Below, one piece after another: positions 23,142-34,723 of a DNA stretch of 64,000 nt. The notes under the pieces are model-generated. The model searched no databases, was not told the origin of the DNA, and saw only the letters and a program-made list of their open reading frames with translations. Origin of the DNA: Endozoicomonas sp. ISHI1 (GTDB lineage: Bacteria; Pseudomonadota; Gammaproteobacteria; Pseudomonadales; Endozoicomonadaceae); NCBI RefSeq assembly GCF_024606225.1, contig NZ_JAGRPU010000002.1, forward strand, positions 186,001 through 250,000, written 5' to 3'. Both the position numbers and the translations under genes were made by a program. The number at the start of each line of letters is the position of its first letter. Within the stretch, counting starts at the first letter, position 1.

Positions 23142-23755
23142 TACTCAGACTCCTTGTCGTTGTAGCGATAAGTTCTGGCCAGAATCTCCATTTTAAGAAT
23201 CTGCCCATTTTTTTCCGGTGTGATAGAAAAGTCATGAAGCGTCACAATTCGTGACAAACTAGCCACACCACTGACAAAATTGCCAATATCGTGATAGTTA
23301 CCACTCACCGAAATACTGATAGGAAGCTCAATATAAAACTCCGTAGCTTTTTCCGGCTGCAACTTGATGGTATCAAAGGTCAGACCCGCACCACGTCCGG
23401 TAAAAGTAATATCTTCCAGTAAACCGGGCACCTCGGTATCACTCGGTAACTGTTTTACCAGCGCACCAAATGAAGCCTCCATCTCTCTCATCTGGGCCCG
23501 GTAAGCATCCAGATTCGCAGCCTGAAAAGCCTTAACCCTGAATTGATCCTTCAGCTCTTTCTCTTTTGCAATAACAGTGTCGTAAGTTTTCTGGAGATCA
23601 CTCAAGTGCAATTGATAACCCAGAAAAAATACCAGTCCCAAAGTCAACACACAGGCAACAATCCTGACCGGCAATGGCCAGGCACCTACATTTTCAAAAT
23701 CCAGTTCAGCCAGATCCAGTTCATTCAGTTTTTTAAGAGAGTCTGCGAAGCTCAT
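23141..23755 (-). CDS. pilO: Type IV pilus inner membrane protein
   Basis: Bitopic protein forming PilN/PilO dimers in the pilus alignment complex. The 204-aa product has a short cytoplasmic N terminus, one transmembrane helix (about 31-49, VACVLTLGLVFFLGYQL), a coiled coil (about 55-100) and a C-terminal ferredoxin-like fold. It overlaps pilN by four bases (ATGA) and pilP by one. Confidence 0.95.
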   Translation of the reverse strand: MSFADSLKKLNELDLAELDFENVGAWPLPVRIVACVLTLGLVFFLGYQLHLSDLQKTYDTVIAKEKELKDQFRVKAFQAANLDAYRAQMREMEASFGALVKQLPSDTEVPGLLEDITFTGRGAGLTFDTIKLQPEKATEFYIELPISISVSGNYHDIGNFVSGVASLSRIVTLHDFSITPEKNGQILKMEILARTYRYNDKESE

Positions 23756-24317
23756 GATTCGTCACCCCCTTCTTTCCCGGGTGATGTTCGAATCACGGTC
23801 AGATCAAATTCATTCATCCGGTCTCCGCCGAGTGTCACTTTTCGTACGGCGGTCAGATTAGGGTCAGCAAACCATTCGGAGGCATCAAAATTACGCATCA
23901 GGCTGGAAATACGATTATTCGACTCGGCGACGCCCACCAGCTTCAGAGTATCTCCCTGAAACTGAAGGCTCTTGAAGTGAACCCCATCAGGAATCAATCG
24001 AGCCAGCTGATCAAATACCTGAACAATGATGGGTCGGTTACCCTGCAGATTCTGTATGACCTCCATTCGCTCCAGAAGCTGGACTCGCTTCTCTCTGAGG
24101 CCTTTGATCTCAGCAATACTCTTGTCGAGTTCAACAATTTTATTCTGAAGGAACTGATTCCTGCTTTGCTGATGGCCGATGGCATTAGCGGTATAGAGAT
24201 CAGCCATGAAGATCATGGCACCACCTGCCAGAATAGTCATCATCCAGGCTACCACAAAGCGTTTTTTGCGCTCTTCACGAAGTTGCTCACGCCAGGGGAG
24301 AAGGTTAATCCTTGCCA

Positions 24318-24318
<1 letters not shown>
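23752..24318 (-). CDS. pilN: Type IV pilus inner membrane protein
   Basis: Partner of PilO; its cytoplasmic N-terminal tail binds the groove of PilM. That tail is present as MARINLLPWREQLREERK, the conserved INLLPWR motif. One transmembrane helix (about 22-42) and a coiled coil follow, then a periplasmic ferredoxin-like domain. 188 aa. The start shares a base with the pilM stop. Confidence 0.96.
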
Positions 24319-25793
<1,475 letters not shown>

Positions 25794-25960
25794 CTAGCAG
25801 CCTGTCGGACTTAAGGCTGTCCTACTGCTGTTGCAATAAATTGGTCTAAAAATTCCTGCTTCTTCGTCAAATAGCTCGCTATTCTCCTCAGAAGCAGAAA
25901 TTTTTATCCTCAATTTCTTGCAATCCTCGCTACGGACGCTTAAGTCCGACAGGCTGCTAG
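25794..25960. mobile_element. 167-bp palindromic MITE-like element, copy A
   Basis: The element begins CTAGCAGCCTGTCGGACTTA and ends with its exact reverse complement, giving 22-bp perfect terminal inverted repeats ending in CTAG. The interior is also self-complementary (AAATTCCTGCTTCT with AGAAGCAGAAATTT, around a central AATAGC/GCTATT), so the whole unit folds into one long hairpin. A copy of equal length in the opposite orientation lies at 38294-38460 and differs at about two positions. It has no coding capacity, so mobility in trans by a transposase is inferred. No clear target duplication flanks it. Confidence 0.85.
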
Positions 25961-26061
25961 GGAAATTGAACATTTCCCTTTATAATGCCCCTCCTGTAAC
26001 TGCCAGGAAACTGTCTATTCCCGGTCAGCCTCCTCAAGCCAGAACTGGACATCAGCCAAGC

Positions 26062-28542
26062 ATGAATCGATCGGTAAAAATTTTAAAATTTCTACTCTGG
26101 AGTGGCCTGGCAGCCGTCAGTGGCATTACCCTGATAGCAGCCAGTGCCTATCTCTATCTGAGCCCTTCGCTACCCTCAGTTGATACCCTGCGAGATACTC
26201 ACCTGCAGACGCCTCTGCGCGTCTTTTCAAAGGACGAAAAACTGATCGCAGAGTTTGGCGAAATGCGCCGAACACCAATCCACTTCGCAGATGCCCCCAA
26301 ACCCTTGATAAAAGCGTTCATGGCTGCCGAAGATGATCGCTTCTACCACCACCATGGCGTCGATATTATGGGTCTGATGCGGGCTGCACTTCAGCTTGCT
26401 TCAACCGGTCGCATCCAGTCAGGGGGCAGTACGATCACCATGCAAGTGGCGAAAAACTTCTTCCTGAGTCACGAACGGGTATTCTCCAGAAAGTTCAACG
26501 AGATTCTGCTGGCTCTACAGATTGAACAGGGACTGACCAAAGACGAAATCTTTGAGCTCTATCTCAATAAAATTTATCTGGGTAACCGCGCCTACGGAGT
26601 CGAGGCTGCGGCACAGGTTTATTACGGCAAATCCATCGATGAACTCAATCTGGCTCAATGGGCCATGATCGCGGGACTGCCCAAGGCCCCTTCCCGTTAT
26701 AACCCAATCAATGACCCCGAACGTTCACAGGTTCGCAGAAACTGGATTCTTGGCAGAATGTATGATTTGGGTTACATCAGCCATGCGGATTATGAAGAGG
26801 CTGTTCAGGCTCCGGTGACAGCGAGTTACCACGGCCCCAAAATTGAACTGCAGGCCCCTTACATTGCCGAGATGGTTCGTCAGGAAATGATTGAGAGGTT
26901 TGGCCCGGAAACCTACACGGAAGGCTTCAAGGTTTACACTACCGTTGACAGTGTCTTACAAACATCCGCTAACGAAGCCGTTGCCAATGGTCTTTTCGCT
27001 TATACAGAAAGGCATGGATATCGGGGACCCGTTAGCAACCTGAATGAGGACGAAGAAGGTAAGTCCTTCATTCAACAGCAAAAAGATGCAGCGACTATCT
27101 GGAAACAGACTCTGAAAGAGACCCATTCTACCGCTGTCCTGATTCCTGCTGTGGTCACCGCGGTAGAAGATCAATCGGTGACAATCCTGATGAAAGAGGA
27201 CAAAACCGATCACATTGACTGGGACAACCTCAAATGGGCAAAGCCTTTTATCAATGTTAATGCTTATGGCTACAACCCCAGACAGGCGTCAGACATCCTG
27301 AAGCCCGGTGACCTGATTTGGGTGAGAAAGATGCCTGACGGTCGCTTTCGTTTAACCCAGGAACCCCAGGCGCAATCTTCGCTGATTTCCATGAGTCCGG
27401 AAAATGGAGCTATTCTTGCCCTGGTAGGCGGCTTCAATTTCTACGACAGCATGTATAATCGTGCCACACAGGCTATCCGACAAGCGGGTTCGGCTTTCAA
27501 ACCTTTCATCTACATGGCTGCTCTGAACAAGGGGCTGACCGCCGCTACCATCATCAACGATGCTCCTGTTGTTTTCACTGACCAGGGACTTGAAGGCATC
27601 TGGCGCCCGAATAATGACAATATGAAGTTCAACGGCCCAACGCGACTCAGGGTAGGCCTCTATCGCTCAAGGAACCTGATCTCGATTCGCATCCTCAGGC
27701 AAATTGGTGTCAGGCGCACCGTAAACTTCCTGACTAAGCTTGGATTGCCTGAGGACACTCTAACCCGAAACCTCTCTCTGGCTCTGGGTAACGTTTCCAT
27801 GACACCGCTGGAATTGACCACAGGTTACGCTACGATTGCCAACGGCGGATACAAAGTGATGCCCTACTTGATTCAGAGAGTCGATGTTCTGGATGACACC
27901 GTATTCGAGGCCAATCCGGTGACTGTCTGTCGGGACTGCGGGAAGGAACCGACTGCTGAAGAAGGATTAGTCTCAGAACAGGTGACTGAAACCTCAACCG
28001 CACCTCTGCCGGAGGACAAACCTCTGGCTTCTGTTGAAGCTGTCAATGAAGCTGAGTCCGTTATGGACAGACGGGTCAATTATATCCTCAACGACATCAT
28101 GCGCGATGTTATCTGGAAAGGCACCGGTAAAAGAGCAAGAGTCCTTGAACGTCACGATATTGGTGGTAAGACAGGTACCACAAATGACAGTAAGGACGCC
28201 TGGTTTGTCGGATTTAACCCTGATGTGCTTACCAGTGTCTGGGTCGGCATGGATAACTTCTCCTCCCTGGGTCGCTGGGAGTTTGGAGCCAATGCCGCTC
28301 TTCCCATCTGGATCAGTTACATGAAAACCGCTCTGGCAGATCAACCGATAAGACGCCTGCCTCAGCCAGCAGGCATAGAAACGGTTCGAATTGATCCAAG
28401 AACAGGACAGCTGGCAAAGCAAGGCGATCCTGAAGCCATTTTCGAAGTGTTCAGGAAAGAAAATACACCCAAGAGGCTGAGCGAGGGAAGGAGTCCCTCC
28501 CCGGAAGATAGCGGCTCACTCAAACCGGAAGATTTGTTCTAA
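26062..28542 (+). CDS. ponA: Class A penicillin-binding protein 1A
   Basis: Bifunctional peptidoglycan glycosyltransferase and transpeptidase at the inner membrane. The 826-aa product has a transmembrane anchor (about 8-30), a GT51 domain with catalytic AAEDDRFYHHHGVD (Glu about 90), an OB-like PBP1A insert (about 270-430) and a transpeptidase domain with SxxK at Ser477-Lys480 (SAFKPF) and KTGT at Lys703. The ATG at 26062 was chosen: the frame extends up to 25918 but that part runs through the palindromic element. Divergent from pilM and next to maeB, as in Pseudomonas. Confidence 0.96.
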   Translation: MNRSVKILKFLLWSGLAAVSGITLIAASAYLYLSPSLPSVDTLRDTHLQTPLRVFSKDEKLIAEFGEMRRTPIHFADAPKPLIKAFMAAEDDRFYHHHGVDIMGLMRAALQLASTGRIQSGGSTITMQVAKNFFLSHERVFSRKFNEILLALQIEQGLTKDEIFELYLNKIYLGNRAYGVEAAAQVYYGKSIDELNLAQWAMIAGLPKAPSRYNPINDPERSQVRRNWILGRMYDLGYISHADYEEAVQAPVTASYHGPKIELQAPYIAEMVRQEMIERFGPETYTEGFKVYTTVDSVLQTSANEAVANGLFAYTERHGYRGPVSNLNEDEEGKSFIQQQKDAATIWKQTLKETHSTAVLIPAVVTAVEDQSVTILMKEDKTDHIDWDNLKWAKPFINVNAYGYNPRQASDILKPGDLIWVRKMPDGRFRLTQEPQAQSSLISMSPENGAILALVGGFNFYDSMYNRATQAIRQAGSAFKPFIYMAALNKGLTAATIINDAPVVFTDQGLEGIWRPNNDNMKFNGPTRLRVGLYRSRNLISIRILRQIGVRRTVNFLTKLGLPEDTLTRNLSLALGNVSMTPLELTTGYATIANGGYKVMPYLIQRVDVLDDTVFEANPVTVCRDCGKEPTAEEGLVSEQVTETSTAPLPEDKPLASVEAVNEAESVMDRRVNYILNDIMRDVIWKGTGKRARVLERHDIGGKTGTTNDSKDAWFVGFNPDVLTSVWVGMDNFSSLGRWEFGANAALPIWISYMKTALADQPIRRLPQPAGIETVRIDPRTGQLAKQGDPEAIFEVFRKENTPKRLSEGRSPSPEDSGSLKPEDLF

Positions 28543-28608
28543 GATTCCGTCGCGCCCGGAGGTTCTGACTTTTTTGCCAGTTCTGATCGGGCCAGGCTTC
28601 AGGAACCC

Positions 28609-28646
28609 AAAAAAGCCCGCACCTGAAAACCAGGCCGGGCTTTTTT
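28609..28646. terminator. Bidirectional terminator between ponA and maeB
   Basis: AAAAAAGCCCG ... CGGGCTTTTTT with an inner CCTG/CAGG stem is a classic bidirectional intrinsic terminator between convergent genes. Confidence 0.9.
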
Positions 28647-28664
28647 AACAACTGAATCTCAGGC

Positions 28665-29915
28665 TTATATATCGTCCAGAGACTGCAGAGGATAATGGGC
28701 AGGATAAGGCTGACGGGCTACCCCAGAATCTACAGCAGCCTTTGCCACTGCGGCAGCAACAGAACCCAGCAGACGAGGATCAGTCGGTTTGGGAATGATG
28801 TATTCCGGGCCAAAGCTCAGCTCGGCTCCCTCATAGGCATCAATGACCTCCTGAACGACTGCTTCCTTAGCCAGTTCACGAATAGCGTGAACAGCAGCCA
28901 CCTTCATCTCTTCATTGATACGACTGGCACGAACATCCAGAGCACCACGGAAGATGAACGGAAAGCCAAGTACGTTATTCACCTGATTTGGATAGTCAGA
29001 CCGACCTGTTGCCATGATGACATCAGAGCGTACTTTTTTGGCCAGCTCCGGACGAATTTCAGGATCAGGGTTGGCACAGGCAAATACAATAGGATTCTCA
29101 GCCATCCTTGCCAGCTGATCCGAAGACAGCAGGTCAGGGCCAGACAACCCCAGGAAAGCATCAGCCCCATTAATAGCGTCGTCCAGGTTACGGCAATCTG
29201 TCTCAACCGCAAACAAGGCCTTGTACTGGTTAAGGTCATCACGCTCTGTGTGAATAACGCCTTTGCTGTCCAGCATAAAAATATTGGCCGGATTCATGCC
29301 ACAGCTGATCAGCAACTTGACGCAAGAGATGGCTGCGGAACCGGCACCGAGACAAACCAGACGAGCTTCTTCGATCTTCTTGCCGGCAATCTCAAGAGCG
29401 TTCAACATACCTGCGGCAGTGACAATGGCCGTACCATGCTGATCATCGTGGAATACAGGAATATCACACTCTTCAATCAGACGACGTTCGATTTCAAAGC
29501 ACTCTGGCGCCTTGATATCTTCAAGGTTAATACCACCAAAGCTGCCGGCAACCCGCTTAACTGTGTCAATAAAATCCTGAGGGCTTTCGCAGTCCACTTC
29601 CAGATCAATGGAATCGACTCCGGCGAAGCGTTTGAACAGCAGAGCCTTACCTTCCATAACAGGCTTACTGGCAAGTGCGCCAAGGTTACCCAGGCCAAGA
29701 ATCGCTGTACCATTACTGATCACCGCGACCAGGTTACCTTTCATGGTGTATTTGTAGGCATTTTCAGGGTCAGCAGCGATTTCACGCACTGGCTCTGCGA
29801 CACCCGGACTGTAGGCCAGAGACAGATCTTTGGCAGTCTCGGCTGGCTTGGTCAGTTCAATCGAGATCTTTCCGGGTTTTGGCTGGGCATGGTAATCCAG
29901 AGCGGCTTGCTTCAT
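28665..29915 (-). CDS. NAD(P)-dependent malic enzyme, short form
   Basis: Oxidatively decarboxylates malate to pyruvate. The 416-aa protein has the malic N-terminal domain ([43 protein letters not shown]) and the NAD-binding domain ([16 protein letters not shown]). [11 protein letters not shown] contains the metal-binding Asp residues. It stops at the malic domain and lacks the C-terminal phosphotransacetylase-like part of long MaeB. Adjacent to ponA as in Pseudomonas. Coenzyme preference cannot be read from the sequence with confidence. Confidence 0.95.
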   Translation of the reverse strand: MKQAALDYHAQPKPGKISIELTKPAETAKDLSLAYSPGVAEPVREIAADPENAYKYTMKGNLVAVISNGTAILGLGNLGALASKPVMEGKALLFKRFAGVDSIDLEVDCESPQDFIDTVKRVAGSFGGINLEDIKAPECFEIERRLIEECDIPVFHDDQHGTAIVTAAGMLNALEIAGKKIEEARLVCLGAGSAAISCVKLLISCGMNPANIFMLDSKGVIHTERDDLNQYKALFAVETDCRNLDDAINGADAFLGLSGPDLLSSDQLARMAENPIVFACANPDPEIRPELAKKVRSDVIMATGRSDYPNQVNNVLGFPFIFRGALDVRASRINEEMKVAAVHAIRELAKEAVVQEVIDAYEGAELSFGPEYIIPKPTDPRLLGSVAAAVAKAAVDSGVARQPYPAHYPLQSLDDI

Positions 29916-30159
29916 ATCCTTGTACTTTAATCCTGATGAAAATATGAGATCGTAAGAGTGGAGAATATAGGATCACCGTTTATCGAACAAGGATTCAGTC
30001 GGCCGGAAAAGTATATCTACAGACCGGGCATCCGGATTAATGCCGAAAACGAGATGCCTATAGCATAAGCAAAACATTTTGTGCCAACCTTTACTACGCG
30101 AATGCAATCAAATGTCTTCCATACAAAAAGACAGACCACCCACCGGGCTTACAAGGGCA

Positions 30160-30978
30160 TTATTCTAACCTTTGAATACCATCGCGGCTGTAAATACCTA
30201 CCATCCAACGCTTATAACGACCTTCTCCCTTATTTTTCTCCTTGCGATCAACCAGCCAACCTCTGAACTCAATACGCTGACCTATCAGACCTTTCAGCCA
30301 CGCTGCATCTAAAGAGGATTTGGGCACACGAATAACCACCGGGCCATCCATTTCCACCCAAAGAAAATCACTCTTTTTGGGATTAGCAACCTCAACGACC
30401 TTGCCCCTGAGTATTGCAAAACCCGGCTTCAACCTGTCGGCCCTGATATCCAGAGCAGGACTTTTTGACCAAACACCTATTTTCTCTCTTCTGGCTTCTG
30501 CTTCCTGCCGCTTCAGACATTGTCGATAAGCATCAGGCTCTTCAGAAAACAGTTGGTAAGCCAGACCTTTCTCGATAAGCAGCGACTCGATGGATCGACC
30601 GTCCATTAGAAAGGGATGGGCCAGCACCCGACCATGATGATCTTTTCCAACAGCCTGAATCCTGATTTTCTGCGTGCCTGATAACAGCTGTTTCAGGGTC
30701 AGAGAGGCTAAATCACCGAAGGGGTCTGCCGACTTATTTTCATGGGCTATTTCAGGCGTGTTGATAGAGGGGAAACGAATTTTACGGCCATCCTTCAGCG
30801 TTAGTGAATCGCCGTCAGCGATGTAGTCCCACTTTACAGTCTCTGAAGGGCCTTTCAGGGTACAGGACGTAGTAGCGTATAGAGGAGAGATCGAGAAAAA
30901 TATCCAGACATAAAAAAAGGCGCCCACAAAAGTGTGAATCGCCTTTTTTGCACAGCCAGGAAGGTCAAAAGAAATCAT
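30160..30978 (-). CDS. Exported thermonuclease (SNase-like) family protein
   Basis: A secreted nuclease-fold protein. An N-terminal hydrophobic segment (FVGAFFYVWIFFSISPLYA) is a signal peptide or anchor. The SNase-like beta barrel follows with YIADGDSLTL, KIRFPSINTPE and DHHGRVLAHPFLMDG, and the last 60 residues form an extra OB-like part. Compared with staphylococcal nuclease, Asp40 is Asn (INTPE), a replacement I also recall in relatives; Arg and Glu of the active site are kept. It lies between maeB and rpmE, the position of the Pseudomonas probable nuclease. The first codons overlap a terminator-like hairpin. Confidence 0.85.
   Translation of the reverse strand: MISFDLPGCAKKAIHTFVGAFFYVWIFFSISPLYATTSCTLKGPSETVKWDYIADGDSLTLKDGRKIRFPSINTPEIAHENKSADPFGDLASLTLKQLLSGTQKIRIQAVGKDHHGRVLAHPFLMDGRSIESLLIEKGLAYQLFSEEPDAYRQCLKRQEAEARREKIGVWSKSPALDIRADRLKPGFAILRGKVVEVANPKKSDFLWVEMDGPVVIRVPKSSLDAAWLKGLIGQRIEFRGWLVDRKEKNKGEGRYKRWMVGIYSRDGIQRLE
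30912..30949. terminator. Terminator-like hairpin within the start of the nuclease gene
   Basis: GGCG ... CGCC with an inner CAC/GTG pairing, flanked by seven A and six T. On the minus strand it reads as an intrinsic terminator 3' of rpmE, yet it falls inside codons of the nuclease signal peptide. Confidence 0.65.
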
Positions 30979-31106
30979 TATGCTACCTTTCGAATCATTC
31001 TTCGAACAAGCATAGCGGTATTTTCAACCCATGCTGTCTATAGTTCATGACCGCTTCTGACTCATGGCTGTTTGAGAGCCACCTAAAATGCAAGCATCAG
31101 AAATCC

Positions 31107-31322
31107 TTACTTGCGAGCACCAACCTTGCCGAAACGCTTGGTGAAGCGCTCGATACGACCGCCAGTGTCCATCACTTTCTGAGTGCCGGTGTAGAATGGA
31201 TGGCACTTGGAGCAAACTTCAATGTGCAGGTCTTTGCACAGAGTAGAGCGAGTCTTAATCTTGTTACCACAGGAGCAGGTAACTTCGATTTCTTCGTAAT
31301 TCGGATGGATTTCCGGCTTCAT
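31107..31322 (-). CDS. rpmE: 50S ribosomal protein L31, zinc-binding type
   Basis: Ribosomal protein bridging the subunits. The 71-aa product [20 protein letters not shown] has the zinc-ligand cysteines CSC (16, 18) and CSKC (37, 40), so it is the C+ form. GAGGTAG precedes the ATG at 31322. The longer frame to 31394 is not used. Divergent from priA as in Pseudomonas. Confidence 0.97.
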   Translation of the reverse strand: MKPEIHPNYEEIEVTCSCGNKIKTRSTLCKDLHIEVCSKCHPFYTGTQKVMDTGGRIERFTKRFGKVGARK

Positions 31323-31642
31323 GGGATCTACCTCAAAACAATGCGTGCCGCCACCCGGTCTCTGGCTAATAGCAACCCGGCCAAGGCACCGCACGCGAAA
31401 TGGTCACATACAGGCATACCCGAGCAGTGACTCGAAAGTACTGCTCGGAGACTGCCAGTCAGTGACCCTGGAAAATTGAGGCGGAATCATACCAAAGTAT
31501 CCCCGTCAATCAAATACCGGTATTTCACTGGCTGTTCATTTCAACCGAACCGCAACTCAGGTTAAACTGGTGAGGACTTCTGTCGGAAGACTTCTGACAG
31601 CATTAATCATTGAAACGCCATTAGCCACTGAACAGCAGCCTC
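31323..31642. promoter_or_regulatory. Divergent promoter region rpmE / priA
   Basis: About 320 bases with no gene, containing promoters for both divergent genes. I could not identify a Zur site or clear -10/-35 pairs. Confidence 0.35.
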
Positions 31643-33862
31643 ATGACCTCATGTGACGATAATTATCTCAGCGTCGCCGTACCCACCCCATTGAGGCAGA
31701 TGTTCGACTATCTTCCGCCAGATAATAAGGCGAACCTTCAACCGGGTATGAGAGTTCAGGTTCCTTTTGGACCCCGAAAGCTGGTTGGCATAATCGAAGC
31801 CATTAAACAGGAATCTGACCACCCCAGGGAAAAGCTCAGAAAAGTCTCTGCCGTTCCTGACCGGGTCCCTTTGATTCCTGAAGACATCATGCAACTTTGC
31901 CGCTGGGCATCCAGTTACTATCACTACAGCCTTGGAGAAACCTTGCTTCAGGCATTACCCAAGGCTCTTCGACAGGGAAAGCCTGTAACCCGGGAAACAA
32001 TAGCACTCTGGAGCCTTGCTGCTCCGCTTGATGAAGCCATCACCCAATCCCTGAAAAGAGCTCACAAACAGCTCAAGGCCCTGCAATGGCTGGAAAAATA
32101 CCCTGAAGGTCTATCAGAGACTGAGCTCCGGGAAGTCGGTTTTAGCAAAACTATTCTCACCCAATTGCAAAAGAAACAACGGGTAGTTGTTCGAGAAGTT
32201 GAGCGGGTTGACCGATATTTCACTGAACATACAAACCCATTAAAACAAGAGCCCCTGACACTGAACTCTGAACAAGCTTTTGCTCTTAAAGGCATTCTGG
32301 CATCCCCCTCTTTTCACCCTGTTTTACTGGATGGCGTCACCGGAAGCGGTAAGACAGAAGTCTACCTCCAGGCCATCGAAGCGACGCTCAAAGCCGGTAA
32401 ACAGGTTCTTGTTCTGGTTCCTGAAATTGGTCTGACGCCTCAAACCGTCAGACGATTTCGCAGCCGTTTTTCTGTCCCTGTGGTCTGTCTTCATTCTGGA
32501 TTGAGTGATGGCGAACGTCTTCAGGGCTGGCTTGCTGCCAGTCGCTCCATAGCCGGGGTATTGATTGCTACCCGCTCAGGCATTTTTACGCCTTTACCCA
32601 AGCTGGGATTAATTATTGTTGATGAAGAGCATGACAACTCATACAAACAGCAGGATACCCTCAGATACAATGCCCGGGATATGGCTATATACCGGGCAAA
32701 AATAGCAGACTGCCCCGTCGTCCTGGGATCTGCCACGCCCTCTCTGGAAACCCTTATAAACGCCAGAAAAGGTCGTTACAGTCACATGGAGATCAGCAGT
32801 CGGGCCGGGCATTCCCGTCCACCGACTCTGGAACTACTCGATATCCGTCAGCAGTTACTCCATGAAGGGTTTGCCCAGAGCCTTATAACAAGAATGCAGA
32901 CTACCCTTGATAAGGGCGAACAGGTCATGGTCTTTTTAAACCGCAGAGGCTACGCCCCCTCCCTGATCTGTCACGATTGCGGTGAAGTGACCGATTGTCC
33001 GCACTGCGATGCCCACCTGACACTGCATCGCCTGCCACCTCATATGCATTGCCACCACTGTGATTATCAAACTGCTATCCCCTGGTCATGTCCAAAATGC
33101 CACAGCAAAAACCTCCAGCCTGTGGGTCAGGGTACCGAACGGTGTGAACAAATTTTGGAGCAAATGTTCCCGAATACCCCTCTGATCAGAGTGGACAGAG
33201 ATTCGACTCGTCGAAAAAATGCGCTTTCAGAGATTCTGGATACGATCCACACCGGCAAACCCTGCATACTATTGGGTACTCAAATGCTGGCCAAAGGCCA
33301 TCATTTCCCCGATGTCACGCTGGTAGCGATAGTCAATGCCGATTCCGGTCTGTTCAGTTCTGATTTCAGAGGACTGGAAAAAACCGGACAGTTGATCCTT
33401 CAGGTTGCTGGCAGGGCTGGTAGAGAAAAAAAACCGGGACATGTCATCATTCAAACTCATAACCCTCAGCATCCTGCTTTGCAGATGCTGGTCAGCCAAC
33501 CGTATAGTCGCTTTGCAGACAGTTTGATGAGTGAACGAAAACAGCTCAAACTGCCGCCTGAAGGCTATCTGGCTTTGTTCAGAACGGAGTCGTCTATGGC
33601 GGGAGCGGGTGAGAATCTACTAAAAAGTCTCAGGAATGTTTTACTAAACCACCACCAGGAAAGCCCTGCCAGGATATTGGGCCCCATCCCGGCTCCTATG
33701 GAAAAAAGGCAGGGGCGCTATCGTTACCAGCTGTTTTTGCAGGGAGACCAACGTGTTTCTGTGCATCGCCTACTGGATATTGCCGTCAAACATTTGGATT
33801 CCATGAAACTGCCAAAAAACCTGCGCTGGACATTGGACGTTGACCCCCAGGAGATGAGCTAA
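31643..33862 (+). CDS. priA: Primosomal protein N' (replication restart helicase)
   Basis: 3'-5' DNA helicase that reloads the replisome at stalled forks. The 739-aa protein has the N-terminal 3'-DNA-binding domain (VAVPTPLRQMFDYLPP), Walker A LLDGVTGSGKTEVYLQA, DEEH box (LIIVDEEHDNSYKQQ), and the eight-Cys zinc-binding insert (CHDCGEVTDCPHCDAHL; CHHCDY; CPKCHSKNL). It continues with LGTQMLAKGHHFPDVTLV and AGRAGREKKPG. Length and order are normal. Its last four bases overlap the convergent next gene. Confidence 0.97.
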   Translation: MTSCDDNYLSVAVPTPLRQMFDYLPPDNKANLQPGMRVQVPFGPRKLVGIIEAIKQESDHPREKLRKVSAVPDRVPLIPEDIMQLCRWASSYYHYSLGETLLQALPKALRQGKPVTRETIALWSLAAPLDEAITQSLKRAHKQLKALQWLEKYPEGLSETELREVGFSKTILTQLQKKQRVVVREVERVDRYFTEHTNPLKQEPLTLNSEQAFALKGILASPSFHPVLLDGVTGSGKTEVYLQAIEATLKAGKQVLVLVPEIGLTPQTVRRFRSRFSVPVVCLHSGLSDGERLQGWLAASRSIAGVLIATRSGIFTPLPKLGLIIVDEEHDNSYKQQDTLRYNARDMAIYRAKIADCPVVLGSATPSLETLINARKGRYSHMEISSRAGHSRPPTLELLDIRQQLLHEGFAQSLITRMQTTLDKGEQVMVFLNRRGYAPSLICHDCGEVTDCPHCDAHLTLHRLPPHMHCHHCDYQTAIPWSCPKCHSKNLQPVGQGTERCEQILEQMFPNTPLIRVDRDSTRRKNALSEILDTIHTGKPCILLGTQMLAKGHHFPDVTLVAIVNADSGLFSSDFRGLEKTGQLILQVAGRAGREKKPGHVIIQTHNPQHPALQMLVSQPYSRFADSLMSERKQLKLPPEGYLALFRTESSMAGAGENLLKSLRNVLLNHHQESPARILGPIPAPMEKRQGRYRYQLFLQGDQRVSVHRLLDIAVKHLDSMKLPKNLRWTLDVDPQEMS

Positions 33863-34653
33863 AGAATTCGGGCTATAGCCTGAATCTGACCACGCTGGAA
33901 ATTCTGCATGGCGGTGCTTCTGGCAAAATTCAGGTAAGCGCGAATCTCATTGTCAGGCAAGCTTCGATAGGTATAGAGATAAACGTACCTCATATGGTCA
34001 TTCATCCCTTTACGAATGACCGGTTTTTCCCTGGCTTTAAGCACCTCAGGCGGCCTTAAAGGACGCCCATCATTGATCGGCATCACTTCATGAAGTATGC
34101 GCTTGGCTCCCACCGACGCACTGGCAGCTAGTTCCGTACCGAGTTCAACCGCATCCAGCGTTTCCATCAATTCTTCAATCAGACGTATGCGACTGGTTCG
34201 AGGTAACTCTCGGGATAATTTGTCTTCAATGTAAGCCTGCATACGAAGTGCATTGCGAGGATCGTTAGCCTCCATTTCCAAACGCAGAATTTTTTGCCCT
34301 AGTGATGAGTTATACCAGTCCAGAAGTTTCAGTAATTCACCGACACTCAACGCTTCATCTAGAGTGGCTTCCATGGAAGATTTAAAAAGACCCGGACTGT
34401 AGCGAACCTTGACGACCTGATTAACCGTATTCACCACTTCTGGTGGCAGTGTGTATTGCTTCTGGTCAATGGTCATGCTGGACAATACCCAACCAAGCTG
34501 TTGTTCCAGCTGAGCGTTATCATAGAGTTCATCCAGCAACACACCTTTGTCAGCGGCTATAAGTTTTCCGTTCAAGAGAAACAGAAGAATGAACGCCAGA
34601 GTTTTTGAAAAATGGCTCAATGTGGGCAACGTAAAGTTGCATTGTGTATCCAT
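33859..34653 (-). CDS. Exported protein with DUF2059-like region
   Basis: 264-aa protein with a signal peptide (hydrophobic LAFILLFLLNGKLIA, about 19-33). The mature part is helical. LLKLLDWYNSSLGQKILRLE resembles the DUF2059 signature of a short helix ending in SxxGxKI. The C-terminal half has DHMRYVYLYTYRSLPDNEIRAYLNF, a second copy of the same kind of motif. Function unknown; periplasmic location is inferred. Ends overlap priA by four bases in convergent orientation. Confidence 0.65.
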   Translation of the reverse strand: MDTQCNFTLPTLSHFSKTLAFILLFLLNGKLIAADKGVLLDELYDNAQLEQQLGWVLSSMTIDQKQYTLPPEVVNTVNQVVKVRYSPGLFKSSMEATLDEALSVGELLKLLDWYNSSLGQKILRLEMEANDPRNALRMQAYIEDKLSRELPRTSRIRLIEELMETLDAVELGTELAASASVGAKRILHEVMPINDGRPLRPPEVLKAREKPVIRKGMNDHMRYVYLYTYRSLPDNEIRAYLNFARSTAMQNFQRGQIQAIARIL

Positions 34654-34723
34654 ACACTCACCCTGCGAACAGGAAGGCTGTGCTTACAACATACCTAAAC
34701 CGCAAGAGCGTGTAAAATGGGAT

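Noticed and set aside
28695-29930. 411-codon ORF on the plus strand opposite malic enzyme
   Set aside because: It mirrors the well-supported maeB on the minus strand and encodes no recognisable motif; an open antisense frame arises from codon bias.
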